Below are positions 18,284 through 26,670 of a DNA stretch of 64,000 nt, one piece after another (within the stretch, counting starts at the first letter, position 1; each line of letters begins with the position of its first letter). The translations under genes and the position numbers were made by a program. Origin of the DNA: JALORV01 sp963712485 (GTDB lineage Bacteria > Pseudomonadota > Gammaproteobacteria > Burkholderiales > Burkholderiaceae_F); NCBI GenBank assembly GCA_963712485.1, contig CAVQID010000013.1, positions 62,001 to 126,000 on the forward strand, written 5' to 3'. The notes below the pieces were generated by a model that had not been told where the DNA came from, made no database searches, and was given only the letters and a program-made list of their open reading frames with translations.

Positions 18284-19411
18284 ATGACCTACGCGGCCAT
18301 TACCGGCTGGGGCAAGTGCATGCCGCCCGCCGTCCTGTCGAACCAGGATATCGCGACGTTCCTGGACACCACCGACGACTGGATCATCTCGCGCACCGGC
18401 ATGAAGGAGCGTCGCATTTCGCACGTCTCCGCGATCGATATGGCGCATGTCGCCAGCGCGCGGGCGCTTGCCTGCGCGGGCCTCGCGGCCGAGGATGTCG
18501 ACCTGATCGTTTACGGCAGCTGTAGCAACGACGAGCAGGTACCCAACAGCGCATCCGGTGTGCAGTTCAAGCTGGGCGCCGTGAATGCGGCGGCCATGGA
18601 CATCAACACCGCCTGCACCAGCTTCCTCTATGGCCTGTCGAGTGCCACCGCGATGGTGCGCACCGGCGCGGTGCGCAATGCGGTGGTCATTGGCGTCGAG
18701 CTGATCTCGCCCTACATGGACTGGAGCAATCGCAACGTCGCGGTCCTCTTCGGCGACGGCTGCGCAGCCGTGGTTATCCAGGCGAGCGAGAGCAAAGAAG
18801 GCCTGCTCGGCGAGCAGCTCGGCTGCTATGCCGACGCCCGCCAGATTCTGCGCGTGCGCGGCATGGGCTGCACCTATGCCAACCGCGGGGTGCAATATGG
18901 CGACACGCTGTGGGACTTCGACGGCCAGGAAATCTTCAAGAAGGCAGTCAAGGGCATGGCGATCGCTTCCGAGAAGGTCATGGCCAAGTGCGGTGTCACA
19001 CCGGCTGAGATCGATCTCGTCGTCCCGCACCAGGCCAACCTGCGCATCATCGAGTCCGTGGCTAAGCACGCCGGCCTGCCGATGGACAAGGTGTTCCTGA
19101 CGGTGCAGCGCTACGGCAACATGTCGGCTGCCACCGTCCCTGTTGCGCTCGTCGACGCGATCGAAGAAGGACGCGTGAAGCCGGGCGCGCTGATCCTGAT
19201 GCCGGGTTTTGGCGGTGGACTGACGCTGTGTTCGCACCTGGTGCGCTGGGGTACGCGCGTCACTCCGCTGGGCACCAGTACGGTCGATCTGCCGCCCTGC
19301 ACGCTCACCGCGCTGCAGATGGTTGATGAAATCCGCGGCCGCAAGCACGCGCATGACACGTCGGAGGCCGGCTTAATGGCGCCGCGGTTCGCCGAAGCAG
19401 CCAGCGCTTGA
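18284..19411 (+). CDS. Beta-ketoacyl-ACP synthase III family protein (FabH-like)
   Basis: Thiolase-fold condensing enzyme of 375 residues with a complete Cys-His-Asn triad: Cys111 in NTACTSF, His249 in PHQANLRI and Asn279 in GNMSA. FabH enzymes start fatty-acid synthesis from acetyl-CoA and malonyl-ACP; here it is far from other fab genes and about 50 residues longer than typical FabH because of a C-terminal tail, so a secondary-metabolite or beta-oxidation role is possible. The ATG at 18284 matches the family start. Confidence 0.88.
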   Translation: MTYAAITGWGKCMPPAVLSNQDIATFLDTTDDWIISRTGMKERRISHVSAIDMAHVASARALACAGLAAEDVDLIVYGSCSNDEQVPNSASGVQFKLGAVNAAAMDINTACTSFLYGLSSATAMVRTGAVRNAVVIGVELISPYMDWSNRNVAVLFGDGCAAVVIQASESKEGLLGEQLGCYADARQILRVRGMGCTYANRGVQYGDTLWDFDGQEIFKKAVKGMAIASEKVMAKCGVTPAEIDLVVPHQANLRIIESVAKHAGLPMDKVFLTVQRYGNMSAATVPVALVDAIEEGRVKPGALILMPGFGGGLTLCSHLVRWGTRVTPLGTSTVDLPPCTLTALQMVDEIRGRKHAHDTSEAGLMAPRFAEAASA

Positions 19412-19839
19412 GCGCCGCGGCGACCCTGGCCTCGATTGCGCTGGCGCTAGGCGCGTCCAACGCGATCGCGCAGGCCGCGGCACCACCTGCCGTCAGCCTC
19501 GCCGCACAGGCGTCGTCGGCGGCTGACGCCGCCGACCTGCAGGTGCTGGACGCACTCAGCCGCCGGGGCGCCGACCTGGCCAAGCCGCACACGCCGGTGT
19601 ACTTCACACGCTTCCCGACCGAGGCGGCGCAAAAGGCTGCACGCAGGGAATTCGAGGCCGACGGATTCCGGGTACTGAAATCGTTTCCTGCGAAGGATGG
19701 AAAGGCGTGGAATCTGCTGCTCACGCGGACGATGTCGCTCTCGATCGACAACGTAACGAGCGCCAGCCGCAGCATCGCCGCGGTCACTGCCCGGTTCGGC
19801 GGCCAATACGACGGCTGGGACGCCGATCCACGGAAGTAA
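19408..19839 (+). CDS. RraB-domain (ribonuclease E inhibitor-like) protein with hydrophobic leader
   Basis: A 143-residue product starting at TTG overlapping the stop of the ketoacyl synthase. An Ala-rich hydrophobic stretch with possible cleavage after AIAQA precedes a domain like RraB: DLQVLDALSRRGADLAKPH, VYFTRFPTE, and the terminal GGQYDGWDAD. RraB acts on cytoplasmic RNase E, so a leader peptide would put this copy in the wrong compartment; either the start is misplaced or the fold has another role. No other in-frame start is available upstream. Confidence 0.6.
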   Translation: MSAAATLASIALALGASNAIAQAAAPPAVSLAAQASSAADAADLQVLDALSRRGADLAKPHTPVYFTRFPTEAAQKAARREFEADGFRVLKSFPAKDGKAWNLLLTRTMSLSIDNVTSASRSIAAVTARFGGQYDGWDADPRK

Positions 19840-19890
19840 CCATCGCCCGGTCGTAGAATCGGCCGCTCGACGACCGACGGGCTGCTGATC

Positions 19891-20796
19891 ATGACGACAA
19901 AGACCTACGAGACCGTATCGCCACACGACGTTGCCTTCCTTGGGCTCGGCGTGATGGGCTATCCGATGGCCGGGCACCTCGCTCGTGCCGGCCATCACGT
20001 CGCCGTTTTCAACCGGACGACGAAGAAGGCCGACCAGTGGGTCGAGGAGTATGGCGGCCGGGCTGCACGCACGCCGCGCGAGGCCGCCAGCGGCGCGCAG
20101 ATCGTCTTCTCCTGCGTCGGCAACGACGACGACCTGCGCAGCGTGATTCTGGGCGACGACGGCGCCTTCGCGGGCATGGCAAAGGATGCCATCGTCTTCG
20201 ATGACACCACGGCGTCGGCGCGGGTCGCGCGCGAACTTCACGCCGTCGCGCGCAGTCGCGGGTTGCACTTCATCGATGCTCCGGTGTCGGGCGGACAGGC
20301 CGGTGCCGTCAATGGCGCGCTGACCGTCATGTGCGGCGGCGACCTCGATCCGTTCGAACGCGCGCAGCCGGTGGCGATGGCGTTCGCCAAGGCGGTCACA
20401 CGCATCGGCGAAACGGGTGCGGGGCAGCTCGCGAAAATGGTGAACCAGATTTGCATCGCCGGCCTGGTGCAGGGACTCGCCGAGGGGATCGGCTTCGGCC
20501 AGGCCGCCGGTCTCGACATGAAGCTGGTGTTGCAGGTCATCGGCAAGGGCGCTGCACAGAGCTGGCAGATGGACAATCGCGGTTCGACGATGATCGACGG
20601 CAAGTTCGACTTCGGCTTTGCCGTCGACTGGATGCGCAAGGACCTCGGGCTCTGCCTCGACGAGGCGCGGGCCAACGGCGCGCCGCTGCCGGTGGCCGCG
20701 CTGATCGATCAGTTCTATGCCGATGTGCAGGCCATGGGTGGGCGTCGCTGGGATACCTCGTCGCTGGTCCGTCGCCTGCGACCGGCCGGCAAGTAA
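19891..20796 (+). CDS. 3-hydroxyisobutyrate dehydrogenase-family NAD(P)-dependent oxidoreductase
   Basis: Beta-hydroxyacid dehydrogenase of 301 residues: Rossmann motif FLGLGVMGYPMAGHLARAGH near residue 15, substrate signature FIDAPVSGGQAGA, and catalytic Lys in GAGQLAKMVNQ. Substrate could be 3-hydroxyisobutyrate, tartronate semialdehyde or a related acid. TAGAAT at 19854-19859 may be its -10 box. It ends 13 bases before the sigma factor gene. Confidence 0.9.
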   Translation: MTTKTYETVSPHDVAFLGLGVMGYPMAGHLARAGHHVAVFNRTTKKADQWVEEYGGRAARTPREAASGAQIVFSCVGNDDDLRSVILGDDGAFAGMAKDAIVFDDTTASARVARELHAVARSRGLHFIDAPVSGGQAGAVNGALTVMCGGDLDPFERAQPVAMAFAKAVTRIGETGAGQLAKMVNQICIAGLVQGLAEGIGFGQAAGLDMKLVLQVIGKGAAQSWQMDNRGSTMIDGKFDFGFAVDWMRKDLGLCLDEARANGAPLPVAALIDQFYADVQAMGGRRWDTSSLVRRLRPAGK

Positions 20797-20809
20797 TCGA
20801 AGCGCCTCG

Positions 20810-21382
20810 ATGGATGCCGCGGCGCTCGACGGGGCACTGGGAGAGCTGCGCCCCACCCTGCTGCGGATCGCACGGCTGCAACTGCGCAACGACGCCTGGG
20901 CCGAGGATGTGGTGTCCGAGACGCTGATTGCCGCGCTCGAAGGCCGGGAGCGCTTCAGCGGCCAGTCGCAGCTGAAGACCTGGGTCGTCGGCATCCTCAA
21001 GCACAAGATCATCGATCACTTCCGGCGCGGCGGTCGCGAGATCTCGGTTGACGGACTGGTCGAGGACACCGGCGACGAGGCCGTCGAGGCGCTGTTTCAG
21101 GCCAATGGGCACCGGGTCAGCCTGCCGCTCGAGTGGGGTGATCCCGAATCGTCCCTGTCGCAGCAGCAGTTCTTCGAGGTGCTTCAGGCGTGTGTCGAGC
21201 GGCTGCCGGCAGCTCTCGGGCGCGTCTTCATGATGCGCGAATGGCTGGATATCGACACCGCGGAAATCTGTAAGGAACTGGGCATCACCGCGACTAACTG
21301 TTCGGTGATGATGTTCCGGGCACGGATGCGGCTGCGCGAGTGTCTCGAGGTGAACTGGTTCGGCCAGGGGAGTGGCGCATGA
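20810..21382 (+). CDS. ECF-type RNA polymerase sigma factor
   Basis: A 190-residue sigma-70-family protein: region 2 in residues about 10-75 (LRNDAWAEDVVSETL, then FSGQSQLKTWVVGILKHKIIDHFRR) and region 4 in about 120-180 (CVERLPAALGRVFMMREWL and ICKELGITATNCSVMMFRARMRLRECL). An insert of about 35 residues separates them. The stop overlaps a zinc-binding anti-sigma-like gene (ATGA). Its position directly before the radical SAM cluster suggests it controls that cluster. No matching promoter pair was established. Confidence 0.9.
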   Translation: MDAAALDGALGELRPTLLRIARLQLRNDAWAEDVVSETLIAALEGRERFSGQSQLKTWVVGILKHKIIDHFRRGGREISVDGLVEDTGDEAVEALFQANGHRVSLPLEWGDPESSLSQQQFFEVLQACVERLPAALGRVFMMREWLDIDTAEICKELGITATNCSVMMFRARMRLRECLEVNWFGQGSGA

Positions 21383-21567
21383 AGGGCGGCTGGATCCGCA
21401 TTCCCTGCAGTCACGCCCACGAGCTCCTGTCCGAGCGGATGGATGGCAAGCTGCCGCCGGATCGCAGCTGGCGGCTGTGGCTGCACCTGCGTTTCTGCGA
21501 CGCATGCTCGCGCGTCGAACGCCAGCTGGCAATGATGCGGGCAGCCATGCGCCGTCTGGGGTCTTGA
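21379..21567 (+). CDS. Short zinc-finger anti-sigma-like protein (zf-HC2)
   Basis: A 62-residue cytoplasmic protein with the zinc anti-sigma pattern: Cys10 and His14 near the start, then His36-x3-Cys40-x2-Cys43. It has no membrane segment, so it resembles soluble redox-sensing ZAS proteins (RsrA type) rather than membrane anchored ones. Its ATG overlaps the sigma stop, giving a coupled pair. Likely holds the sigma factor until thiol oxidation or metal/metalloid binding releases it (inference). Confidence 0.8.
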   Translation: MKGGWIRIPCSHAHELLSERMDGKLPPDRSWRLWLHLRFCDACSRVERQLAMMRAAMRRLGS

Positions 21568-21627
21568 CGTCCCGGCGGCACCAATCGGCCATCATCCGAT
21601 CCAATCGATGCGACCGAAGGACAACGC

Positions 21628-22596
21628 TTGCGCGCGACCCTGCCCCTGCTGAAGGTTTCGGATTTTCCGCCGCTGCGACGCCGCGAACTCGCGACGCTGC
21701 AGATCAATCTCGGTTACACCTGCAATCAGACCTGCGTGCATTGCCATGTCAATGCCGGTCCGAACCGCACCGAGCAGATGGACGCGGAGACGGTCGACCT
21801 GGTTCTTGCCGTCATCGACGCGCGCGGCATCGGCACGATCGACCTGACCGGCGGCGCGCCTGAGCTCAACGCGCACTTCCGCCGCCTTGTCATCGCAGCG
21901 CGCGGCCGCGGCGTCGAGGTGATCGACCGCTGCAACCTGACGATTCTCTTCGAACCCGGCCAGGAAGACCTCGCGCAATTCCTTGCCACGCAGCGCGTGC
22001 AGATCGTCGCCTCGCTGCCGTGTTATTCGGCGGACAACGTCGATCGCCAGCGTGGCACCGGCGTCTTCGACAAGAGCGTCCGTGCGTTGCTGCAGTTGAA
22101 TGCGCTCGGTTACGGCCGACCGGACTCCGGACTGACGCTGAATCTCGTCTACAACCCGCAAGGTCCGTCGCTGCCACCGCCGCAGGCGGCGCTCGAGGCC
22201 GACTACAAGAGACTGCTCGGCGAACAGTTCGGCATCGTCTTCAACGAGCTCCATACCATCGCCAACATGCCGATCGCCCGCTTCGGCAGCACGTTGCTGA
22301 GCAAGGGCCTGTTCCAGGATTACATGGCCACGCTGCGGGGCGCGCACCGCGACGCGAACCTGGATGGCGTGATGTGCCGTTCGCTCGTCTCGGTCGACTG
22401 GCTGGGCAACCTTTACGACTGCGACTTCAACCAGATGCTCGGCATGGCGATGCGTGATGGCGGCCGGCGCGCCGCTCGCCTGCACCTGCGCGATCTGCTG
22501 CAACGATCGTTTGACGACAACCCGATCGGCACCGCCGACCACTGCTATGGCTGCACCGCCGGACAGGGCTCGAGCTGCGGCGGCGCGCTCGGCTGA
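21628..22596 (+). CDS. arsS: ArsS-like radical SAM protein (rSAM/Cys-rich domain family)
   Basis: Radical SAM enzyme of 322 residues in the ArsS family, linked to arsenosugar formation and earlier described as a radical SAM/seleno-associated family. The [4Fe-4S] site is Cys32-x3-Cys36-x2-Cys39 in LGYTCNQTCVHCHVNAGP; the DLTGGAPEL segment follows. The C-terminus has the family Cys cluster CYGCTAGQGSSCGG (Cys306, 309, 317). Start is TTG at 21628. It begins the cluster reaching to 30.4 kb. No arsenite methyltransferase gene is present in the window. Confidence 0.88.
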   Translation: MRATLPLLKVSDFPPLRRRELATLQINLGYTCNQTCVHCHVNAGPNRTEQMDAETVDLVLAVIDARGIGTIDLTGGAPELNAHFRRLVIAARGRGVEVIDRCNLTILFEPGQEDLAQFLATQRVQIVASLPCYSADNVDRQRGTGVFDKSVRALLQLNALGYGRPDSGLTLNLVYNPQGPSLPPPQAALEADYKRLLGEQFGIVFNELHTIANMPIARFGSTLLSKGLFQDYMATLRGAHRDANLDGVMCRSLVSVDWLGNLYDCDFNQMLGMAMRDGGRRAARLHLRDLLQRSFDDNPIGTADHCYGCTAGQGSSCGGALG

Positions 22597-22600
22597 GCGG

Positions 22601-23611
22601 ATGGACACCCGCGTCGCCCGACTCGACACCCGGCCAGGACGCGGCTGCCCGGCCGCTTACGGCTATAGCCCGCGCACTTTCGCTCGTGAACCTGAAGTCC
22701 GGGCCGAAACGCTCTATTTGATCGGCGGCTTGTACGGCAACCTGCAGGCGCTCGACGAGATCGAACGCATGGACGCGCACGAGCCGACGCCCGCAACGCT
22801 GGTCTTCAATGGCGATTTTCACTGGTTCGATGCCGATGCCGGCTGGTGCTTGGCCATCGAGCGCGCGGTGATGCGCCACCGCGCGTTGCGCGGCAACGTC
22901 GAGACCGAAGCCGCGGCCGACGATGAGGCCAACGGCTGCGGCTGTGCGTATCCGGAAAGCGTGCCCGACGCGGACGTCGATCGATCGAACCAGATCCTCA
23001 AGCGCTTGCGTGCAGCACTGTCTGCAGCGGAACACGACCTGCCCGGAACCCGTACGCGACTCGCGCAACTGCCAATGCACCTGGTCGCAGCGGTGGGCGA
23101 GGCACGCATCGGTGTGGTGCACGGCGACGCCTGGTCGCTCGCGGGCTGGCGTTTTGCCCACGACGCGCTGCACGGAGCGGACAACGCACTGCTGCTGCGC
23201 TCGCTCGAGCAGGCGGCGGTCGACATCTTCGCGTCGTCGCATACCTGCCTGCCGGCACTGCGGCTCTTCGACACTGCCGCCGGCGAGCGCGTCGTCGTCA
23301 ACAATGGTGCGGCCGGCATGCCGAACTTCCGCGGTGATCGATCCGGCCTCATCACGCGCATCGCCACGGCGCCCGTGCCGGCGTCACTGGCGCCGCAACG
23401 TCGCTATGGCACGGAAGCCGGCGGCGTCTACGTTGATGCGTTGGCGGTGCGGTTTGACACCGACGCCTGGAGCGCGCAGTTTGGAAGTGTCTGGCCCGCG
23501 GGCTCGCCGGCCGCGGTCTCGTATGGCAGGCGCATCGTTGACGGGCCGGACTTCAGCGTCGAGGATGCGCTCGGCCGCAGCGTGCGCGCAGCCTGCGCCG
23601 CGGCGGCGTAA
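22601..23611 (+). CDS. Calcineurin-like metallophosphoesterase of the ArsS cluster
   Basis: A 336-residue protein starting 4 bases after arsS. Metallophosphoesterase features are LIGGLYGNLQALDEI, FNGDFHWFD (GD and FD type metal ligands), GNVE, VHGD and a C-terminal SSHTCLPALR, matching the order of the fold though the first motif lacks the canonical DxH (it reads GLYGN). It may remove a phosphate from a sugar- or nucleotide-linked intermediate. Function inferred from fold and position. Confidence 0.72.
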   Translation: MDTRVARLDTRPGRGCPAAYGYSPRTFAREPEVRAETLYLIGGLYGNLQALDEIERMDAHEPTPATLVFNGDFHWFDADAGWCLAIERAVMRHRALRGNVETEAAADDEANGCGCAYPESVPDADVDRSNQILKRLRAALSAAEHDLPGTRTRLAQLPMHLVAAVGEARIGVVHGDAWSLAGWRFAHDALHGADNALLLRSLEQAAVDIFASSHTCLPALRLFDTAAGERVVVNNGAAGMPNFRGDRSGLITRIATAPVPASLAPQRRYGTEAGGVYVDALAVRFDTDAWSAQFGSVWPAGSPAAVSYGRRIVDGPDFSVEDALGRSVRAACAAAA

Positions 23612-23679
23612 CCGGCCGTCGCGCTCCCCCGCGGCGTCTGCCGGCGCCGAAACCAGTTCGTATCGAAGGAGCGTCAAGT

Positions 23680-25896
23680 ATGAAGCGATGGCTGCTGCTG
23701 GGCGTACTGGTCGCGGCCATTGCCGCCTTCTTCATCTTCGATCTCGGGCAGTTCTTCACGATCGAGTTCTTCCAGGCGCAGCGGGCCCGCATCGATGCGC
23801 TCTACGCCAGCCACCCGATCGCCACGCCGGCTGTCTACTTCCTGCTCTACGTCGCCGTCGCGGCGTTGAGCGTGCCCGGCGCCGCGACGGCGATGACGCT
23901 GGTCGGCGGCGCACTTTTCGGAGTCGTGCTCGGCACGATCCTCGTGTCGTTTGCCGCCAGCATCGGCGCCACGCTCGCGTTCCTGATCTCGCGTCTGCTG
24001 CTTGGGGAGTGGGTGCAGACGCGCTTCAGCGAACGACTGCGCGCCTTCAACGAGGGGTTCGCTCGGGACGGCGCGTTTTATCTCGCATCACTGCGGCTTG
24101 TCGTCGTGTTTCCGTATTGGCTCGTCAACATCCTGATGGGCCTGACGACGATCCGCGTCCGTACCTTCTACTGGGTCAGCCAGCTGGCGATGCTGCCCGG
24201 CACCCTGGTCTATGTCTTTGCCGGCAGCAAGCTCGGCGAGTTCCGCATCACGTTCGGCCTGCTGGCTGCGCTGACGCTGCTTGCGGTCTTTCCGCTGATC
24301 GCCAAATGGGTCGTCGCGGCACTGAAGGCACGCCGAGCCTACGCGCGCTGGGCGGGCCGGCGACCCGCGCGCTTCGACTACAACCTGGTTGTCATCGGCG
24401 CCGGCAGCGCAGGCCTCGTCGCCGCCTACATCGCCGCAGCGACGCGGGCGAAGGTCGCGCTGGTCGAGAAACACCGCATGGGCGGCGACTGCCTCAACAC
24501 GGGCTGCGTGCCTTCCAAGGCACTGCTCCGTTCGGCCAAGCTGCTGTCGCAGATTGCGCGTTCGCGCGAATTCGGTATCGAGCAGGCCGAGGCCGAGTTC
24601 GATTTCGCAGCGGTGATGGAGCGGGTACAGCGTGTCATCACGCAGATCGAGCCCCACGATTCCGTCGAGCGCTACACGGCGCTGGGCGTCGAATGCATCG
24701 CCGGCAATGCGCGCGTCACCACGCCGTGGACGGTCGAGGTGACAACCGACGCCGGCCCGCGCGTGCTGTCGACGCGCAGCATCGTCATCGCCGCCGGCGC
24801 GCGTCCGTTTGTGCCGCCGATTCCCGGACTGGCCGAGATGGGTTTCCTGACATCGGACACCGTGTGGAGCCTGCGCGTGCTGCCACGCCGACTTGTCGTG
24901 CTCGGCGGCGGGCCGATCGGCTGCGAACTCGCGCAGGCGTTCGCACGGCTCGGCAGCGAGGTCACGCAGGTGGAGATGCTGCCGCGAATCCTGATGCGGG
25001 AAGATGTCGAAGTGAGCGACCTGGTGCAGGCCCGCTTCGCTGCCGAAGGCGTTCGGGTTCTTGCGGGCCACAAGGCGCAGCGCTTCGTCGTCGACAATGG
25101 CGAGAAGATTCTGATTGCCGACAACGAGGGGCGGGAAGTGCGAGTGCACTTCGATGAAGTGCTGGTCGCCGTCGGCCGCGCGGCCAACACCGTCGGCTAC
25201 GGTCTCGAGGAGCTCGGCATCGCGACGACGCCGCAGCGTACCGTCGCCACCGACGCGGCGCTGCAGACGATCTATCCGAACATCTATGCATGCGGCGACG
25301 TGGCCGGGCCGTTCCAGTTCACGCACACCGCTGCACACCAGGCCTGGTATGCGGCGGTCAATGCGCTCTTCGGCAGCTTCCGGCGCTTCGATGCCGATTA
25401 CCGTGTCATCCCGTGGGTCACGTTCACCGACCCGGAGGTCGCGCGCGTCGGCCTCAACGAACAGGAGGCGCGGGAAAAGAACGTACCCCACAAGACCACG
25501 GTCTACGGCATCGACGACCTCGATCGTGCGATCGCCGACAGCGAGGCACACGGTTTCGTCAAGGTGCTGACGAAGCCGGGCACCGACCGCATCCTCGGCG
25601 TCACGATTGCCGGAGCCCACGCCGGTGACCTGATCGCCGAGTACGTGCTGGCGATGAAGCACGGCATCGGCCTGAACAAGATCCTCGGTACGATCCACGT
25701 CTATCCGACGATGGCGGAAGCGAACAAGTACGCGGCCGGCGCGTGGAAGCGCAGCACGGTGACCCTCGGCCAATGGGGATTGCTACAGGCATTCCAGGAC
25801 TGGCGCCGGGGTCCTGGCGGCATTGGCCCGGTCCTCGCCAAGATCCCCGCGCTGCTTCGCGACAAGCGGCCCGCTTATCCGCCGCAGTCCCACTGA
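23680..25896 (+). CDS. TVP38/TMEM64 membrane domain fused to mercuric reductase-like flavoprotein
   Basis: A 738-residue fusion. Residues about 1-225 form a TVP38/TMEM64 (DedA-related) domain with several helices and GAATAMTLVGGALFGVVLG; residues about 235-738 form a class I pyridine nucleotide-disulfide oxidoreductase with FAD site VVIGAGSAGLVAA, redox pair Cys271/Cys276 in GGDCLNTGCVPSK, a NAD site VLGGGPIGCELAQAF, and a C-terminal HVYPTMAEANKYA carrying the active-site His. It lacks the N-terminal metal-binding domain and C-terminal Cys pair of true MerA. Likely a membrane-tethered thiol or metalloid redox enzyme. Confidence 0.9.
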   Translation: MKRWLLLGVLVAAIAAFFIFDLGQFFTIEFFQAQRARIDALYASHPIATPAVYFLLYVAVAALSVPGAATAMTLVGGALFGVVLGTILVSFAASIGATLAFLISRLLLGEWVQTRFSERLRAFNEGFARDGAFYLASLRLVVVFPYWLVNILMGLTTIRVRTFYWVSQLAMLPGTLVYVFAGSKLGEFRITFGLLAALTLLAVFPLIAKWVVAALKARRAYARWAGRRPARFDYNLVVIGAGSAGLVAAYIAAATRAKVALVEKHRMGGDCLNTGCVPSKALLRSAKLLSQIARSREFGIEQAEAEFDFAAVMERVQRVITQIEPHDSVERYTALGVECIAGNARVTTPWTVEVTTDAGPRVLSTRSIVIAAGARPFVPPIPGLAEMGFLTSDTVWSLRVLPRRLVVLGGGPIGCELAQAFARLGSEVTQVEMLPRILMREDVEVSDLVQARFAAEGVRVLAGHKAQRFVVDNGEKILIADNEGREVRVHFDEVLVAVGRAANTVGYGLEELGIATTPQRTVATDAALQTIYPNIYACGDVAGPFQFTHTAAHQAWYAAVNALFGSFRRFDADYRVIPWVTFTDPEVARVGLNEQEAREKNVPHKTTVYGIDDLDRAIADSEAHGFVKVLTKPGTDRILGVTIAGAHAGDLIAEYVLAMKHGIGLNKILGTIHVYPTMAEANKYAAGAWKRSTVTLGQWGLLQAFQDWRRGPGGIGPVLAKIPALLRDKRPAYPPQSH

Positions 25897-25917
25897 CGCA
25901 CAACGAACGGCAGCACA

Positions 25918-26652
25918 TTGACGACTTCGGAAGCCGTACTACCGACCGGACAACGCGCCGCCGCTACGGCAACGTCCGCGCCACGGGTCGCCTTGGCGCT
26001 CGGCATGGCCGGTGCATTGGGCGAGGAATTGCTCGCCGCGCTGGTGGCTTCTCCGCGCTACCGACTGGTACACGTGGCACTGAAGCAGCCGGTCGCGTCC
26101 GGCACGGCCAAGTACCGTCCGTGGTTGATCGGCAGCTCGATCATCCTGGCCGACGACGCGTTTCTGTGTGTCACCGGCCCGGATACGCTGGTCCCGCGGT
26201 CTTCGCCGGTGCAGATATTCGACGCCGCTCGCCTGATCGACGCTGCGCGCATCGCACAGGACGCCGGAGTGCGTCGCCTCGTCGTCGTCTCGCCGCTTTC
26301 CGCGTTGCTGCAGATGAATGCCGCTTCGCATACGGTGTCGAGTGAACACGAACTCGCGCTGGTACAGATGCAATTCGAAACGCTCGTCATCGTGCGCCCG
26401 ACGCAGGCCGAACTGGCCGAAGGCGGCGGACCGTGGATCGCCCGCACGGTTCGATCCCTCGGCCGCATGGTGCTCGAGATCATGCTGCCCGCGCATGTTC
26501 AGGCGCTGCGTCCGCGCACCGCCGCCCTGGCGATCCTGACAGCCGTCGAGCGGCTCCCCACCGGCGTGCACGTCATCGGCGCGCGCGAGTTGCTCGACGT
26601 CGTCGAGGAGACCCTTCCTGCGCTCGCGCCGAAGCGGCCGCGCCTGCGTTAG
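25918..26652 (+). CDS. NAD(P)-binding Rossmann-fold protein of the ArsS cluster
   Basis: A 244-residue protein from a TTG start. It resembles atypical short-chain dehydrogenase/NAD(P)H-binding proteins: VALALGMAGALGEELLAAL at the dinucleotide site, then VRRLVVVSPLSALLQ. The Gly pattern is imperfect (GMAGALG) and no clear Tyr-x3-Lys pair is seen, so it may bind rather than turn over a nucleotide. Positioned 21 bases after the fusion gene. Confidence 0.6.
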   Translation: MTTSEAVLPTGQRAAATATSAPRVALALGMAGALGEELLAALVASPRYRLVHVALKQPVASGTAKYRPWLIGSSIILADDAFLCVTGPDTLVPRSSPVQIFDAARLIDAARIAQDAGVRRLVVVSPLSALLQMNAASHTVSSEHELALVQMQFETLVIVRPTQAELAEGGGPWIARTVRSLGRMVLEIMLPAHVQALRPRTAALAILTAVERLPTGVHVIGARELLDVVEETLPALAPKRPRLR

Positions 26653-26670
26653 CGCCAGCGTGTCGACGAT

